Part shown: positions 39,416-46,893 of the stretch, piece after piece
Layout of the letters: the number at the start of each line of letters is the position of its first letter
Numbering within the stretch: the first letter of the stretch is position 1
Source: a virus
Reading direction: 5' to 3' (one strand)
DNA length: 55,290 bases
IMG/VR virus record: IMGVR_UViG_3300046373_000115
Span: 1 to 55,290 of that record
Translations under genes and position numbers: made by a program
Notes under the pieces: generated by a model
Database searches by the model: none
Seen by the model: only the letters and a program-made list of their open reading frames with translations
What the model was told of the DNA's origin: nothing

Positions 39416-40383
39416 TGGTCAATCTCCACGGGATTGAGGGTGTCGTCGGTCATCGCGCGCTCTTCCCAGGTCGAGAGCTCCCAGGGCTTGGGCGAGGCGC
39501 TGTAGGCTTCGAGGGGGTAGGCGGGCCATTCGCCGCTCAGCAGCGCTCGGTCCCAGATGTTGCAGGCGGCTTCGACCTGTTCGTCGGCCAGGGAGCGGTT
39601 CGCTTCGTCGCATTCCACGAAGGCGATCGCGTGCGGCGCCTCGACCTCTTGGAACATGAACTCGAACTTGCGCCGGCCGACGCCGTCGGGGTCGAGGGCG
39701 TTGAAGCCCCGGCGATAGAACCCCTCTTGGAAGGGGTAGCCGTTCGAGTTGACGAACTGCGCGGCGACCGACGGCGGGCACGGGCGGCCCGAGGTCTTGT
39801 AGTCGACACCCCTGCGCATGTTCGGAGCGGTGGCGTCGACCAGGCCGCGCCGCCACATGCCGCGCTCCTGCCAGGTCAGCATCGCCTCCGGCACGAACTC
39901 GCCATCGAGCCGGTCCAGCAGGATCGGCCGCGCGATCTCCGCCATGCGCTGAGCGATCCGGTAGTGCTTGGACTTGAGCGGGATGCCGCCCGCGTCCAGC
40001 ACCAGTTTGCGCTTGGCCTTGGCGTCGTTGGTCGTGAACTTCTTGACCTTGATCTCGACGACGGGAGCGCCGGCGCCGAGAACCATGGCGTGAGCCGCCG
40101 AGCCGATCAGGAGATGCGCGGCGGGCGCCGGCTTGTCGTCGTCGTCCTCGTCGGCCTCGTCCAGCACCGGCTCGGCGAAGCGCGGGTGCGCGACCTGGGC
40201 GTGCCGAACCGACCGCTTCAGCGCGATCTTCGCGATATGCGAGGACAGCGAAGGCTCGGGGCAAGGGTCGGCGTGGTAGACCTGATCGGGGACGCCGAGA
40301 TAGAGGCCGGGCCCGTCGATCGAGCCGGTCCAGATTTTCGCCTGGAACGGCCGGCCGCCATTGAAGGTCGCGCGCGCGTTCAT
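39412..40383 (-). CDS. RecE/exonuclease VIII-like PD-(D/E)XK nuclease
   Basis: The 323-residue product has LLIGSAAHAMVL (the conserved His helix), RRGLVDATAPN with the first acidic residue, GVDYKTSG with the D-x-K pair, and YPFQEGFYRRGF, which supplies a Gln/Tyr motif. This is the order found in putative exodeoxyribonuclease 8 proteins. It resects DNA ends for the neighbouring annealing ATPase. The genes overlap by four bases. Confidence 0.85.
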   Translation of the reverse strand: MNARATFNGGRPFQAKIWTGSIDGPGLYLGVPDQVYHADPCPEPSLSSHIAKIALKRSVRHAQVAHPRFAEPVLDEADEDDDDKPAPAAHLLIGSAAHAMVLGAGAPVVEIKVKKFTTNDAKAKRKLVLDAGGIPLKSKHYRIAQRMAEIARPILLDRLDGEFVPEAMLTWQERGMWRRGLVDATAPNMRRGVDYKTSGRPCPPSVAAQFVNSNGYPFQEGFYRRGFNALDPDGVGRRKFEFMFQEVEAPHAIAFVECDEANRSLADEQVEAACNIWDRALLSGEWPAYPLEAYSASPKPWELSTWEERAMTDDTLNPVEIDH

Positions 40384-40386
40384 CGG

Positions 40387-41511
40387 CTAGAACCGGATCG
40401 TCACGGCCGGGATGGACCCGGCGGCGATGGCAAGGACGATGTCCTTGGCGGCCTTCTCGGAGACCTTGGCGGCTTCCATGATGGCCTCCTTCGCCGCGCC
40501 CATGATCTGGCCACGGTGCGCGCGGTCGGCTTCACGAGCGGCCTGAGCGTCGGCCTCGGCCTGTAGGTCGGCGAGGCGCTGAGCCTCGGCCCTGGCCGCG
40601 CGGTCGATCTCAGCCTGACGCGCGGCTTCGGCTTCCTCGGTGCGCCGGCGTTCGGCGGCAAGAGCTTCCGCGTGCTGGCGCTCCTGGGCTTGTCGGGCTT
40701 CCTCAGCCGCCCGCGCCGCCGCTTCAGTCGCGGCCCGTTCAGCAGCCGCCGCCGCGTCGGCGATCCGCTGGCGCTCGGCAGCTTCACGCTCCTCGGCCTC
40801 GCGCTCAGCCCGGGCGGCGGCTTCCTTGCGCTCCTGCTCGGCGCGTTCTTCGGCGGCCTTGGCTTCGGCAGCGATACGATCGGCCTCGGCCTGCCGCTGG
40901 CGCTCCTCCTCCGCCGCACGCAGCCGCGCAAGTTCGGCGCGCTCCTCCTCGGCGATGCGAAGACGTTCGGCGCCGGCCTCCAGCGACTGGATGGCGCTTT
41001 CGCGCAGGGTCTTGGCGAGGTCTTCGAATTCCTGGAAGCGCTCGGCCGTGATCTCGACGGCGCGGACCAGATCAAGGCGGCCGGCGACGGTCTCGCTGGT
41101 ATCGTCGTTCGTGACCAGGCCGTCGCGCTTCAGGCCGTCGATGACCCGCTGACACGCCGCGATGCGTTCATCCTCGGCAGCGCGCCACTCGACCAGCGGC
41201 TGCTTCACCTCGTCGCGAAGGGCGTCGAGCTTGTCGCGGATGATCTTGCCCTGCTCGTCGACCTTCTTGATCTGAGCGCGGGCGTCTTCGGTCAGGGTCT
41301 TGCGAGCGTCGTCGATGGCCGTCTTGGTCTTGGAGACCTTCATGGCCAGCGACGCGATGGCCTCGCGGCCCTTGTTCGTCGTCAGGTCGGGCACGTGCGA
41401 GCGAACCTCGCGGGCGACCTCGTCATAGAACTGGTCGAACTTGACCGGCTCCAGCAGCACCATGGCCGGGTTGGCTTCGACGAGGGGGATCAGGGAAGTC
41501 GGCGCGTTCAT
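40387..41511 (-). CDS. Long coiled-coil protein of the recombination module
   Basis: The start at 41511 has GGAG nine bases upstream; an ATG five codons earlier has none. The 374-residue product has an N-terminal domain (FDQFYDEVAREVRSHVP). A long Ala/Glu/Arg coiled coil spans residues ~170-320, and the short C-terminal domain ends in IPAVTIRF. Such proteins often precede RecE-like nucleases in phages. A structural or DNA-bridging role is possible. Confidence 0.7.
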   Translation of the reverse strand: MNAPTSLIPLVEANPAMVLLEPVKFDQFYDEVAREVRSHVPDLTTNKGREAIASLAMKVSKTKTAIDDARKTLTEDARAQIKKVDEQGKIIRDKLDALRDEVKQPLVEWRAAEDERIAACQRVIDGLKRDGLVTNDDTSETVAGRLDLVRAVEITAERFQEFEDLAKTLRESAIQSLEAGAERLRIAEEERAELARLRAAEEERQRQAEADRIAAEAKAAEERAEQERKEAAARAEREAEEREAAERQRIADAAAAAERAATEAAARAAEEARQAQERQHAEALAAERRRTEEAEAARQAEIDRAARAEAQRLADLQAEADAQAAREADRAHRGQIMGAAKEAIMEAAKVSEKAAKDIVLAIAAGSIPAVTIRF

Positions 41512-41535
41512 GGGCGCGGTCTCCATGGTTCGGGG

Positions 41536-41637
41536 TTACGAGGGATCGCGGCCGTGCATGCCTTCCCACCACGCCCAGAGGACGAAGGCGGCGAGGGCAG
41601 CGGGATAGGCGAGGAGGAGGGCGAGGGCGGGGTTCAC
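41536..41637 (-). CDS. Tiny single-span membrane protein (33 residues)
   Basis: The GTG at 41637 overlaps the upstream gene stop (GTGA). The product is one hydrophobic helix (ALALLLAYPAALAAFVLWAWW) with a short polar tail. The coupling and clean membrane-segment pattern support it. Function unknown. Confidence 0.55.
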   Translation of the reverse strand: MNPALALLLAYPAALAAFVLWAWWEGMHGRDPS

Positions 41638-41801
41638 GGCGTCACCGTCGCGACGGTGAGGAGGAAGGCGAACCAGGCGAGAAACAGCAGCTCGAACAGA
41701 GTCGGGCGGCGGCGGCCTTCGTTGATCATGATCCAGAGCGTTAGGGCTCCGAAGGCGACCAGGGCGATCCATGCGTGGATGAACATGTCGGCGCTGTTCA
41801 T
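41634..41801 (-). CDS. Small two-span membrane protein (55 residues)
   Basis: The ATG at 41801 overlaps the upstream stop by ATGA. The product has two hydrophobic helices (MFIHAWIALVAFGALTLWI and LFELLFLAWFAFLLTVAT) joined by a short basic loop (NEGRRRPT). With the following 33-residue gene it makes a pair of small membrane proteins expressed early. It may act in superinfection exclusion or host membrane changes, which is only a guess. Confidence 0.6.
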   Translation of the reverse strand: MNSADMFIHAWIALVAFGALTLWIMINEGRRRPTLFELLFLAWFAFLLTVATVTP

Positions 41802-41995
41802 GCCGACACCGGCGCAGCCTTCCGGCCCGCGATGTCGCAGCGCCGGATTTCGGACGCGCCGAGGTGGACGCGCAGCTGGCGAGCCGTGATGCCGTGCCAG
41901 TCGCTGCGGATCACCTTGCCGTCGGCGACGTAGAGGTAGTCGGCGTAGATCGGATAATCGTCATCGAGGACGGGTTCGTTCAGCTCGATCTTCAT
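41798..41995 (-). CDS. Small hypothetical protein
   Basis: The 65-residue product has an acidic first half (LNEPVLDDDYPIYADYLYV) and a basic second half, so it is strongly polar in charge. It is chained by ATGA overlaps on both sides. No family is recognised. Confidence 0.55.
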   Translation of the reverse strand: MKIELNEPVLDDDYPIYADYLYVADGKVIRSDWHGITARQLRVHLGASEIRRCDIAGRKAAPVSA

Positions 41996-42249
41996 GCAGC
42001 CGCTCCCGCCATCGCGAGCGAGATCGGTTGGCTGGTGACCGACGAAACCTTCGGCGGCGCGGGCTTGTAGGCCCGGCGACGCGTGGTCGTGACCGTGACC
42101 TCGAAGACTTCGACGCCGTCCTGGCTCTGACTGGCCTCCTTGGCCCGCGCCTTGGCGATGTCCCGGCAGGGGGTCGCGAGCAACAGCGTCCCCTTGCTGT
42201 TGACGACGTGGAAATCCACGGTTGCTCTCGATGAGAAGGAAGAGGCCAT
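41992..42249 (-). CDS. Small hypothetical protein
   Basis: The 85-residue product is beta-rich in its first 60 residues (DFHVVNSKGTLLLATPC, VEVFEVTVTTTRR), followed by a Pro-containing tail. It may be related in layout to the next gene upstream. Function unknown. Confidence 0.55.
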   Translation of the reverse strand: MASSFSSRATVDFHVVNSKGTLLLATPCRDIAKARAKEASQSQDGVEVFEVTVTTTRRRAYKPAPPKVSSVTSQPISLAMAGAAA

Positions 42250-42462
42250 CTAAGCGGCCTCCGGCACGGGCTCGACCGTCACCTGGGCCACGACCTTGGT
42301 GTAGGCGTGCAGGACGATGAACTTCTTGCCGGGGTTCAGGCCAGCGAGGCGCGCCGCTTCGGCCTCGGCGATCTCGCGGGTGGCGTGGACCTTGCGCGGC
42401 TTGTGGCCGGTCTTTGTCCAGACCATGAAGAAGTCGCAGGACTCGTTGATCAGCACAGACAT
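42250..42462 (-). CDS. Small hypothetical protein
   Basis: The 70-residue product has FFMVWTKTGHKPRKVHATRE and a helical EIAEAEAARLAGLNPGKKF segment followed by a strand (FIVLHAYTKVVAQVTV). It ends where the next gene begins. The alternation of strand, helix and strand is that of a small alpha/beta protein. Function unknown. Confidence 0.55.
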   Translation of the reverse strand: MSVLINESCDFFMVWTKTGHKPRKVHATREIAEAEAARLAGLNPGKKFIVLHAYTKVVAQVTVEPVPEAA

Positions 42463-42464
42463 GT

Positions 42465-42791
42465 TCAGGCGCTCCTAGCGTTGAGGGTTGCGGTTGGGCC
42501 GCCCCTGGTTCCGCCGTCGATGCGGCGGTCCTTGGCGACCTTGAGAAATTCAGCGGTGGCGACGGTCAGCGGCGCGGCGTCACGGGCCTTGCGGGCGTCG
42601 TTGGCGTCCATGACGGCCTTGACCAGCTCCAAGCCCCACTCGACGTGGTTGCTCTCGCTGAGCCGCCAGCCGGAGCGCCGCGCGGACATGATCGCCTTGC
42701 GGTGGATCTCCTGGAACTCGCCGACCTCGCGATCGGTCAGGACCCGGTCATGGCGCAGGACGTCGCCGAAGCGGTGGCTGTAGAGGGCCAT
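42465..42791 (-). CDS. Hypothetical protein
   Basis: The ATG at 42791 overlaps the upstream stop (TAATG) and has GAGG eight bases upstream. The longer frame upstream is a shadow. The 108-residue product is mostly helical (LTDREVGEFQEIHRKAIMSA, WGLELVKAVMDANDARK) with a basic C-terminus. Function unknown. Confidence 0.55.
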   Translation of the reverse strand: MALYSHRFGDVLRHDRVLTDREVGEFQEIHRKAIMSARRSGWRLSESNHVEWGLELVKAVMDANDARKARDAAPLTVATAEFLKVAKDRRIDGGTRGGPTATLNARSA

Positions 42792-43015
42792 TACGCGGCC
42801 CTCGCCTGGGTCCGCGCCTCGGCGATGGCCTGGGCGGCTTGCTCCTTGGCCAGGGCGAACACCTTCTCGGCGTCGCTCCCGCTCGGGGCGTCCAGCGCGG
42901 CCACGCGGAGGCCGACGTGGGCGCGCATAGCGGCAAGCTCCGACAGCGGACGGCCCAGGAAGTGGACCACGCCGCTGTGGGCCTGGAAGAAGAGGGGCAT
43001 CAGGACCGGGCGCAT
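42791..43015 (-). CDS. Small hypothetical protein
   Basis: The ATG at 43015 overlaps the upstream stop (TGATG), with GGAG ten bases upstream. The 74-residue product starts MRPVLMPLFFQAHSGVVHFL and ends in an Ala-rich helix with DAEKVFALAKEQAAQ. Function unknown. Confidence 0.5.
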   Translation of the reverse strand: MRPVLMPLFFQAHSGVVHFLGRPLSELAAMRAHVGLRVAALDAPSGSDAEKVFALAKEQAAQAIAEARTQARAA

Positions 43016-43251
43016 CAGCGGGGCGCTCCAGCGAGGCCGCAAAACGCGCCCACATCGATCCATTCGCCGTTGCCGGTCAGATCAACGTCAGCCAACGTGC
43101 CGTTCGGCGCCTTGAACTTCTGACGGCCCGTCGTGCGCCAGGCCATGCAGGAGGACCCGACGCACCAGCGGGCCGGGTATGGCTTCTCGTTGAAGTGGCC
43201 CGCGCCCTCGGGGCCGCAGCATTGCAACAGGCGGGCTTCGTCCTCGGTCAT
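43015..43251 (-). CDS. Small cysteine-rich protein
   Basis: The 78-residue product has CCGPEGAGHF and RWCVGSSCMAW, which together give four or five Cys and one His that could bind zinc. The C-terminus is acidic and contains a further Cys. It is coupled on both sides. A zinc-finger role is possible. Confidence 0.55.
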   Translation of the reverse strand: MTEDEARLLQCCGPEGAGHFNEKPYPARWCVGSSCMAWRTTGRQKFKAPNGTLADVDLTGNGEWIDVGAFCGLAGAPR

Positions 43252-43538
43252 CAGGCGGCGACCTTCTGCTGGGCGCCCGCCAGTACCTCGGCGAGGTCGG
43301 CGGCGAGGTTGAGAAGGGTGACGGCCATGCCCCGCGAGATTTCAGCCTCGGCGGGCATGTCCTTGCGGTCGGAGAGGTCGGCGTCGCGCTCGTAGGCGGC
43401 GGCCTGACGCTCGACCCGGCGCTGCCAGTCGCGGGCCTCGGCGATCGTGTAGAGCACCGGATGAAGGTCATCCGTCACGACGAACCGGCCGCAGAACGAG
43501 AGCCGGAGCGGGTTCTGGCGGGGAGCGGGGGCGGTCAT
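43251..43538 (-). CDS. Small hypothetical protein
   Basis: The 95-residue product has a beta-like start (LRLSFCGRFVVTDDLHPV) and a long helical part (AEARDWQRRVERQAAAYERD, then GMAVTLLNLAADLAEVLAG). Its start overlaps the upstream gene by ATGA. Function unknown. Confidence 0.55.
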   Translation of the reverse strand: MTAPAPRQNPLRLSFCGRFVVTDDLHPVLYTIAEARDWQRRVERQAAAYERDADLSDRKDMPAEAEISRGMAVTLLNLAADLAEVLAGAQQKVAA

Positions 43539-43819
43539 GCCTGGGCTCCCGTAGCGAGAGCGATGGCGGAGCGGGCCTTGGCTTCAGCCCTGACAGCGCA
43601 CGTCCAGGCGCAGAGAACGGTCGTCTCGCGGATGGAGTCGGCGTTCGTCATCATCTTCAGGGCCGCTTGGCAGGACCGAAGCGCCTCCATGACGGCCGGC
43701 AATGCGGCGATCTCTCTCGCGTCCTCGATCGGCAGGTTGCCCGCCACGAGGTAGGGGCCGGCGACCTCGTACATCTCGGGGTCGTTGCGGTCGGGCTGGA
43801 CCTTGCGGGCGGCGCTCAT
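43535..43819 (-). CDS. Small hypothetical protein
   Basis: The ATG at 43819 overlaps the upstream stop by ATGA. The 94-residue product has MYEVAGPYLVAGNLPIEDA and an Ala-rich helical region (PAVMEALRSCQAALKMM). Similar proteins with LPAVMEALRSCQ-like helices are common in phage early regions. Function unknown. Confidence 0.55.
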   Translation of the reverse strand: MSAARKVQPDRNDPEMYEVAGPYLVAGNLPIEDAREIAALPAVMEALRSCQAALKMMTNADSIRETTVLCAWTCAVRAEAKARSAIALATGAQA

Positions 43820-44160
43820 TCGGCGGCCCACTTCATGCCTTGAGCCGAAGCTTCGATCTCGCGCGCCTTGGCCGCTGCCTTGTTGGCGCGAGCCCGGCAG
43901 TCCAGCGCGAAGGCCAGTGTCCGTGCGCGGACGTCACCGTTCGTGGGGACGCCGTAGAACTGCCCGACGCCGGGGTTGTAGCTCTCAGCCTTGGCGACCC
44001 AGCGGCGGGTCTGCGCCAGGGCCTGGATGCTCGCCATGCCTTGGCGGCGCTGAACCGTGGCCAGCTTCCGCAGGCGTTGAGCCTGGGTCAGGACCGGCGC
44101 ACTGCCTTCAAGAGCCGCTAGCGCGGTCTCCAGGGCGGCGATCTTCGAGGGGGTGGACAT
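43816..44160 (-). CDS. First gene of the leftward early operon, hypothetical
   Basis: The ATG at 44160 lies 27 bases from the nearest operator site; a longer frame would run through the promoter region. The 114-residue product is helical and basic (KIAALETALAALEGSAP, RLRKLATVQRRQGMAS) with YNPGVGQFYGVP in the middle. The position equals that of lambda N or other first leftward genes, but no antitermination motif is visible. Confidence 0.6.
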   Translation of the reverse strand: MSTPSKIAALETALAALEGSAPVLTQAQRLRKLATVQRRQGMASIQALAQTRRWVAKAESYNPGVGQFYGVPTNGDVRARTLAFALDCRARANKAAAKAREIEASAQGMKWAAE

Positions 44161-44186
44161 GGGCGGTTCCCGTCTGTTGACGAGGA

Positions 44187-44245
44187 TCAATATGCCATAC
44201 CGGAATATTCCTACGCAAGAGGAAAAGTCCAACTAGGAATATTTT
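44187..44245. promoter_or_regulatory. Left operator region
   Basis: Three related sites lie upstream of the leftward operon: the reverse of GGCATATTGA at 44187-44196, the perfect palindrome GGAATATTCC at 44202-44211 (15 bases on), and GGAATATTTT at 44236-44245. The same sequence family occurs at the repressor/Cro promoter region, with the same 15-base spacing for one pair. Confidence 0.72.
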
Positions 44246-44285
44246 TGATCGGGTGGCCGCTCATGTGGGTTACGATGTCCACACG

Positions 44286-44312
44286 AAAAAGGCCCACCGA
44301 TGGGGCGGGCCT
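44286..44312 (-). terminator. Terminator of the repressor operon
   Basis: On the reverse strand AGGCCC (44312-44307) pairs with GGGCCT (44295-44290), with a run of five Ts at 44290-44286 that begins in the last stem base. It ends the leftward repressor operon before the left promoter region. Confidence 0.75.
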
Positions 44313-44349
44313 GGGTGGAGGTCTGACGATGTCAGAGACGGTGGCGGCT

Positions 44350-44628
44350 TCAGTCGTAGGCGCGCGATATCCAGCGGAAAGCGCGTTCTGGGATCGGCTC
44401 GGCGGTGACTTTGATCCAGGCGACCTTCCGCCCGACGTCGCGAGCCTTCTCCTGGAGGTCTCGCGCCACTACGTCGCGAGCGTGTTCGCCAGCTTCCCGG
44501 ATCACTGCTTCCTGGGCGTCGTCGACTCCGCAGACGGGGCAACGCCAACGCTGCGGCTCGGTATCAGGGATGGGCTGCGGAGCCACTTCGCAGACACCGC
44601 ACAGAATTTGGTGCGTGTTCTCAGTCAA
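44350..44628 (-). CDS. Zinc-ribbon protein in the repressor operon
   Basis: The TTG at 44628 has GGAGG seven bases upstream. A longer frame overlaps the upstream gene without a start signal. The 92-residue product has a CGVC and CPVC pair about 20 residues apart (zinc ribbon), a helical middle (EAGEHARDVVARDLQEKARD) and a C-terminus with FRWISRAYD. Expressed with the repressor, it is likely made in lysogens. Confidence 0.65.
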   Translation of the reverse strand: MTENTHQILCGVCEVAPQPIPDTEPQRWRCPVCGVDDAQEAVIREAGEHARDVVARDLQEKARDVGRKVAWIKVTAEPIPERAFRWISRAYD

Positions 44629-44653
44629 GGCTAGGCCTCCAAGGACAGGGCGG

Positions 44654-45106
44654 TCATTGCTTGAGGTCTGGAAGAGCCGGTTCCAATGATGCCGGGAGGA
44701 CTGGAAGAGGCGTGTCGCACCTAGATAGCCATAAGCTTCTGAAGGAGATTTGATCTTCCCATTGCTGGAGGGTTTGCGGGCCAACGCCAGGCGCCAGCCG
44801 CTCATCTGGTAGGCCCGGTTCGATGCTCGCCTCTCCGCTTTCCACGTAAAAGTGCCGGAATCCGATGTAGGCTCCGTAGCTGTTCTTGGCGTTGACCTCG
44901 CCGCACACGGCCCTTTCGCCGCGCTTCACATTGCGAAACTGCGCAGACGAAGGGTCCTTCAGATCGCGGGCGACAAGCTCCTTCGCCGTCGAAACCGTCG
45001 ACCATTTCTTGATCAACTTCGGGCCGACCAAGACCGCGAACACTGCCCAGACCACGACGGCGCCGAGCGCCATCAGCATGGTTGATCGGTCCATCCGAAA
45101 TGTCAT
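44654..45106 (-). CDS. Membrane-anchored protein in the repressor operon
   Basis: The 150-residue product has one N-terminal membrane segment (LMALGAVVVWAVFAVLVG). A soluble domain with DPSSAQFRNVKRGERAVCGE and GFRHFYVESGEA follows. I recall the DPxSAxFR pattern from small bacterial exported or anchored proteins of unknown function. The tail is Pro-rich. Its start overlaps the upstream TM2 gene stop. It is a lysogenic-conversion candidate. Confidence 0.65.
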   Translation of the reverse strand: MTFRMDRSTMLMALGAVVVWAVFAVLVGPKLIKKWSTVSTAKELVARDLKDPSSAQFRNVKRGERAVCGEVNAKNSYGAYIGFRHFYVESGEASIEPGLPDERLAPGVGPQTLQQWEDQISFRSLWLSRCDTPLPVLPASLEPALPDLKQ

Positions 45107-45594
45107 CAGTCTGGATCGACGATTGACGGCGTGGTAGCGACGATCATCGGCTTGCCGATGATCCGAGCCTTCTGCTCGTCAAATTCCGCCTGGGTGATGG
45201 CTCCGCTCTCTTTGAGAGCCGCGTATTTCGTCAGCTCGTCCGCAGGATCCAGTTTCACGGCAGCGGGCGTGGAGGAAGCGTTCAGCCGGGACATGAGGGC
45301 CCCGTTGTGTTGCGCAATCATGCCTGGGATCGTGAAAAGGTCGATCAACAGCCAAATGCCCAGCGCAACGAAGAAGATCACTCCTACGCCGAACCAGACT
45401 GTGCACCAGCCGAGGACATTGAGGATCAGCTGCCCAACGGCTGAGCCTGTCCGTCCCAGATAGAAGCGATGCCCGCCAAAGCCGCCCGTGAAGAACCACA
45501 GCAGGTATGCGACCCCCGTCGATTTCTTGCTCGACTCGAACGCCATGAGCGCTTGTGTGTCGGCGCTCAGGCCGGTCTGCGAAGCGGTGTTCAT
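45106..45594 (-). CDS. TM2-SHOCT membrane protein
   Basis: The 162-residue product has a TM2 domain: LWFFTGGFGGHRFYLGR followed by two membrane helices with FVALGIWLLIDLFTIPGMI. It also has a C-terminal SHOCT motif (LTKYAALKESGAITQAEFDE). TM2 proteins are small membrane proteins of unclear function. In the repressor operon of a prophage it would be made in lysogens and could affect the envelope or block superinfection. The function is inferred from context only. Confidence 0.8.
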   Translation of the reverse strand: MNTASQTGLSADTQALMAFESSKKSTGVAYLLWFFTGGFGGHRFYLGRTGSAVGQLILNVLGWCTVWFGVGVIFFVALGIWLLIDLFTIPGMIAQHNGALMSRLNASSTPAAVKLDPADELTKYAALKESGAITQAEFDEQKARIIGKPMIVATTPSIVDPD

Positions 45595-45618
45595 TATTCC
45601 CCCTAACCGCGTGGCGGC

Positions 45619-45918
45619 CTAGCTGACTTTCTGAAGCGTCTTGGCTATCTCGACGAGCTGCTCACGTTGGACCGGCTGCATCTTTTCCCAGAGATCCCAA
45701 ATCGCCTCCGGGTCGTTGGGGTCGCGCTTAATGAGATCGGTTGTCGAGCAGTTCAGAGCGTCGGCGGCGCGTTCCAAAAACTCCAGGTCGGGGCTTTGGG
45801 CACCGCGCTCGATCTTGGAGATAAATGGCTGGCCGACGCCCATGCGCTCCGCCAGTTGCTCCTGGTTCAGATCCCGGAACTTGCGCCATTCCCGGATGAA
45901 GTGCCGTTGCTTCGCCAT
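45619..45918 (-). CDS. CI-like repressor
   Basis: The 99-residue product has a helix-turn-helix of the HTH_3 type at residues ~10-65 (LNQEQLAERMGVGQPFISKI). A short helical C-terminus follows (WEKMQPVQREQLVEIAKTLQ), without a peptidase domain. The ATG at 45918 has no ribosome site and lies three bases from an operator-like GGCATATTGT. Translation may be leaderless. An ATG at 45948 is an alternative. It faces the Cro-like gene across shared operators, as in a lysis-lysogeny switch. Confidence 0.8.
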   Translation of the reverse strand: MAKQRHFIREWRKFRDLNQEQLAERMGVGQPFISKIERGAQSPDLEFLERAADALNCSTTDLIKRDPNDPEAIWDLWEKMQPVQREQLVEIAKTLQKVS

Positions 45919-45920
45919 AA

Positions 45921-46008
45921 GGCATATTGTGAAGGAGCCGGCTGGCATGGTTTAGGGCCTGCTTGGAATAAATAGGCTGGACAGGAATATTCCTAATAGG
46001 CATATTCC
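45921..46008. promoter_or_regulatory. Right operator region between repressor and Cro genes
   Basis: Sites are GGCATATTGT (45921-45930), the palindrome GGAATATTCC (45984-45993, within AGGAATATTCCT) and GGCATATTCC (45999-46008), the last two 15 bases apart. TTGGAA at 45963 and AATATT at 45986 are a possible rightward -35/-10 pair overlapped by the palindrome. The sites match those at 44187-44245. Confidence 0.72.
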
Positions 46009-46012
46009 GGCC

Positions 46013-46207
46013 ATGACCTTAGACGAGCACATGAGCGCCAACCGCATCACCGATGCCGAACTCGCGGCGAAGGTCGGAGTGTCCCAGCCTACGATGTGGC
46101 GCATCCGCAACCGGAAGCGCCGCCCCAAGGTGGAAGTTGCGCGGAAGATCGAGGCTGCGACGGGCATTCCCGCAGCCGAACTCGTTCTTGCCGACATTGA
46201 TCAGTAG
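46013..46207 (+). CDS. Cro-like helix-turn-helix protein
   Basis: The 64-residue product has a helix-turn-helix (DAELAAKVGVSQPTMWRIRN) followed by a basic stretch and a short C-terminus. The start at 46013 lies four bases after an operator site, so the message may have a very short leader. ATG at 46031 is an alternative. It is divergent from the repressor gene and would compete for the same operators. Confidence 0.78.
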   Translation: MTLDEHMSANRITDAELAAKVGVSQPTMWRIRNRKRRPKVEVARKIEAATGIPAAELVLADIDQ

Positions 46208-46215
46208 GGGCGCGG

Positions 46216-46638
46216 TTAGATGCCTCTGCAGCCGCCGCATGCCGAGCAGGCTCGCTGGAGCTCCTCGAGCGCCTTTACAGGCGATGGCGCTCCTTTGCGG
46301 GCCGGCAGCGCCTTCAGGCCTGCGGATGCGCGGCGCATGTTCACCCCGCACCGTGCGACTTCCAACTGCGTTCGCTTTCCGGTGGCCAAAATCGACGCGA
46401 GGGCCAGGCGAACTGAGGGCGCTTCGGCTCGATCGGAAGGGAATGGGACGACGGTAGCGGCGGCTTCGGGCATAGACCTGACTCGCCGTTGTGACTCCGC
46501 CAAAAGCGGTCGCAGGCCCGTTAACGAATTGGCTTTGGTCAATCCGTCGCAGCGCTGCAACGCGAGCAAAGCGGCCTGCACTTCGACCGGCGCCCGTAGC
46601 GCTCTGAGCATCACGGACACCGTGTGCGGGTCGTACAT
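46216..46638 (-). CDS. Hypothetical protein on the opposite strand
   Basis: The ATG at 46638 has GGAG five bases upstream. The 140-residue product has a helical N-terminal region (VSVMLRALRAPVEVQAALLA) and a second helical region with LASILATGKRTQLEVARC. The C-terminus contains several cysteines (CSACGGC). It converges on cro, which is unusual for a lambda-like switch. Start signal and composition favour a real gene, but no family is recognised. Confidence 0.5.
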   Translation of the reverse strand: MYDPHTVSVMLRALRAPVEVQAALLALQRCDGLTKANSLTGLRPLLAESQRRVRSMPEAAATVVPFPSDRAEAPSVRLALASILATGKRTQLEVARCGVNMRRASAGLKALPARKGAPSPVKALEELQRACSACGGCRGI

Positions 46639-46893
46639 CTTGGCTCCCCCCAGCGATCGTCGATTTGCGACAGACGCTACGGCGAAGGTTTCCCCCCGTC
46701 TGGGACAATCGAACCTGTGTGACACGGAGTCGCACGCGCGGTTGTATTTTGCCGCACCACTGCAGGTCGCCGCCTGATGCGCGCCGGGGGGCAACAATCG
46801 AACATTGCGCTGATGCGGAGCTGCGACGGGGCCGGGCGCGATGAGGCGCGGGGGAGCGATCGTGATTGGGCGCATCCCTCGCGCCAGACCTCT
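46639..46893. other. Apparent non-coding interval with a 10-base direct repeat
   Basis: No frame here looks protein-like on either strand. ACAATCGAAC occurs at 46705-46714 and again at 46794-46803. The second copy lies within GCAACAATCGAACATTGC, whose ends GCAA and TTGC are inverted. The interval may hold promoters or operators for the reverse genes on either side or for the right operon. Confidence 0.4.

Noticed and set aside
44245-44634. A 129-codon forward frame opposite the zinc-ribbon gene
   Set aside because: The reverse frame has paired CxxC motifs and a good ribosome site at the TTG start. The forward frame starts inside the operator and terminator region.
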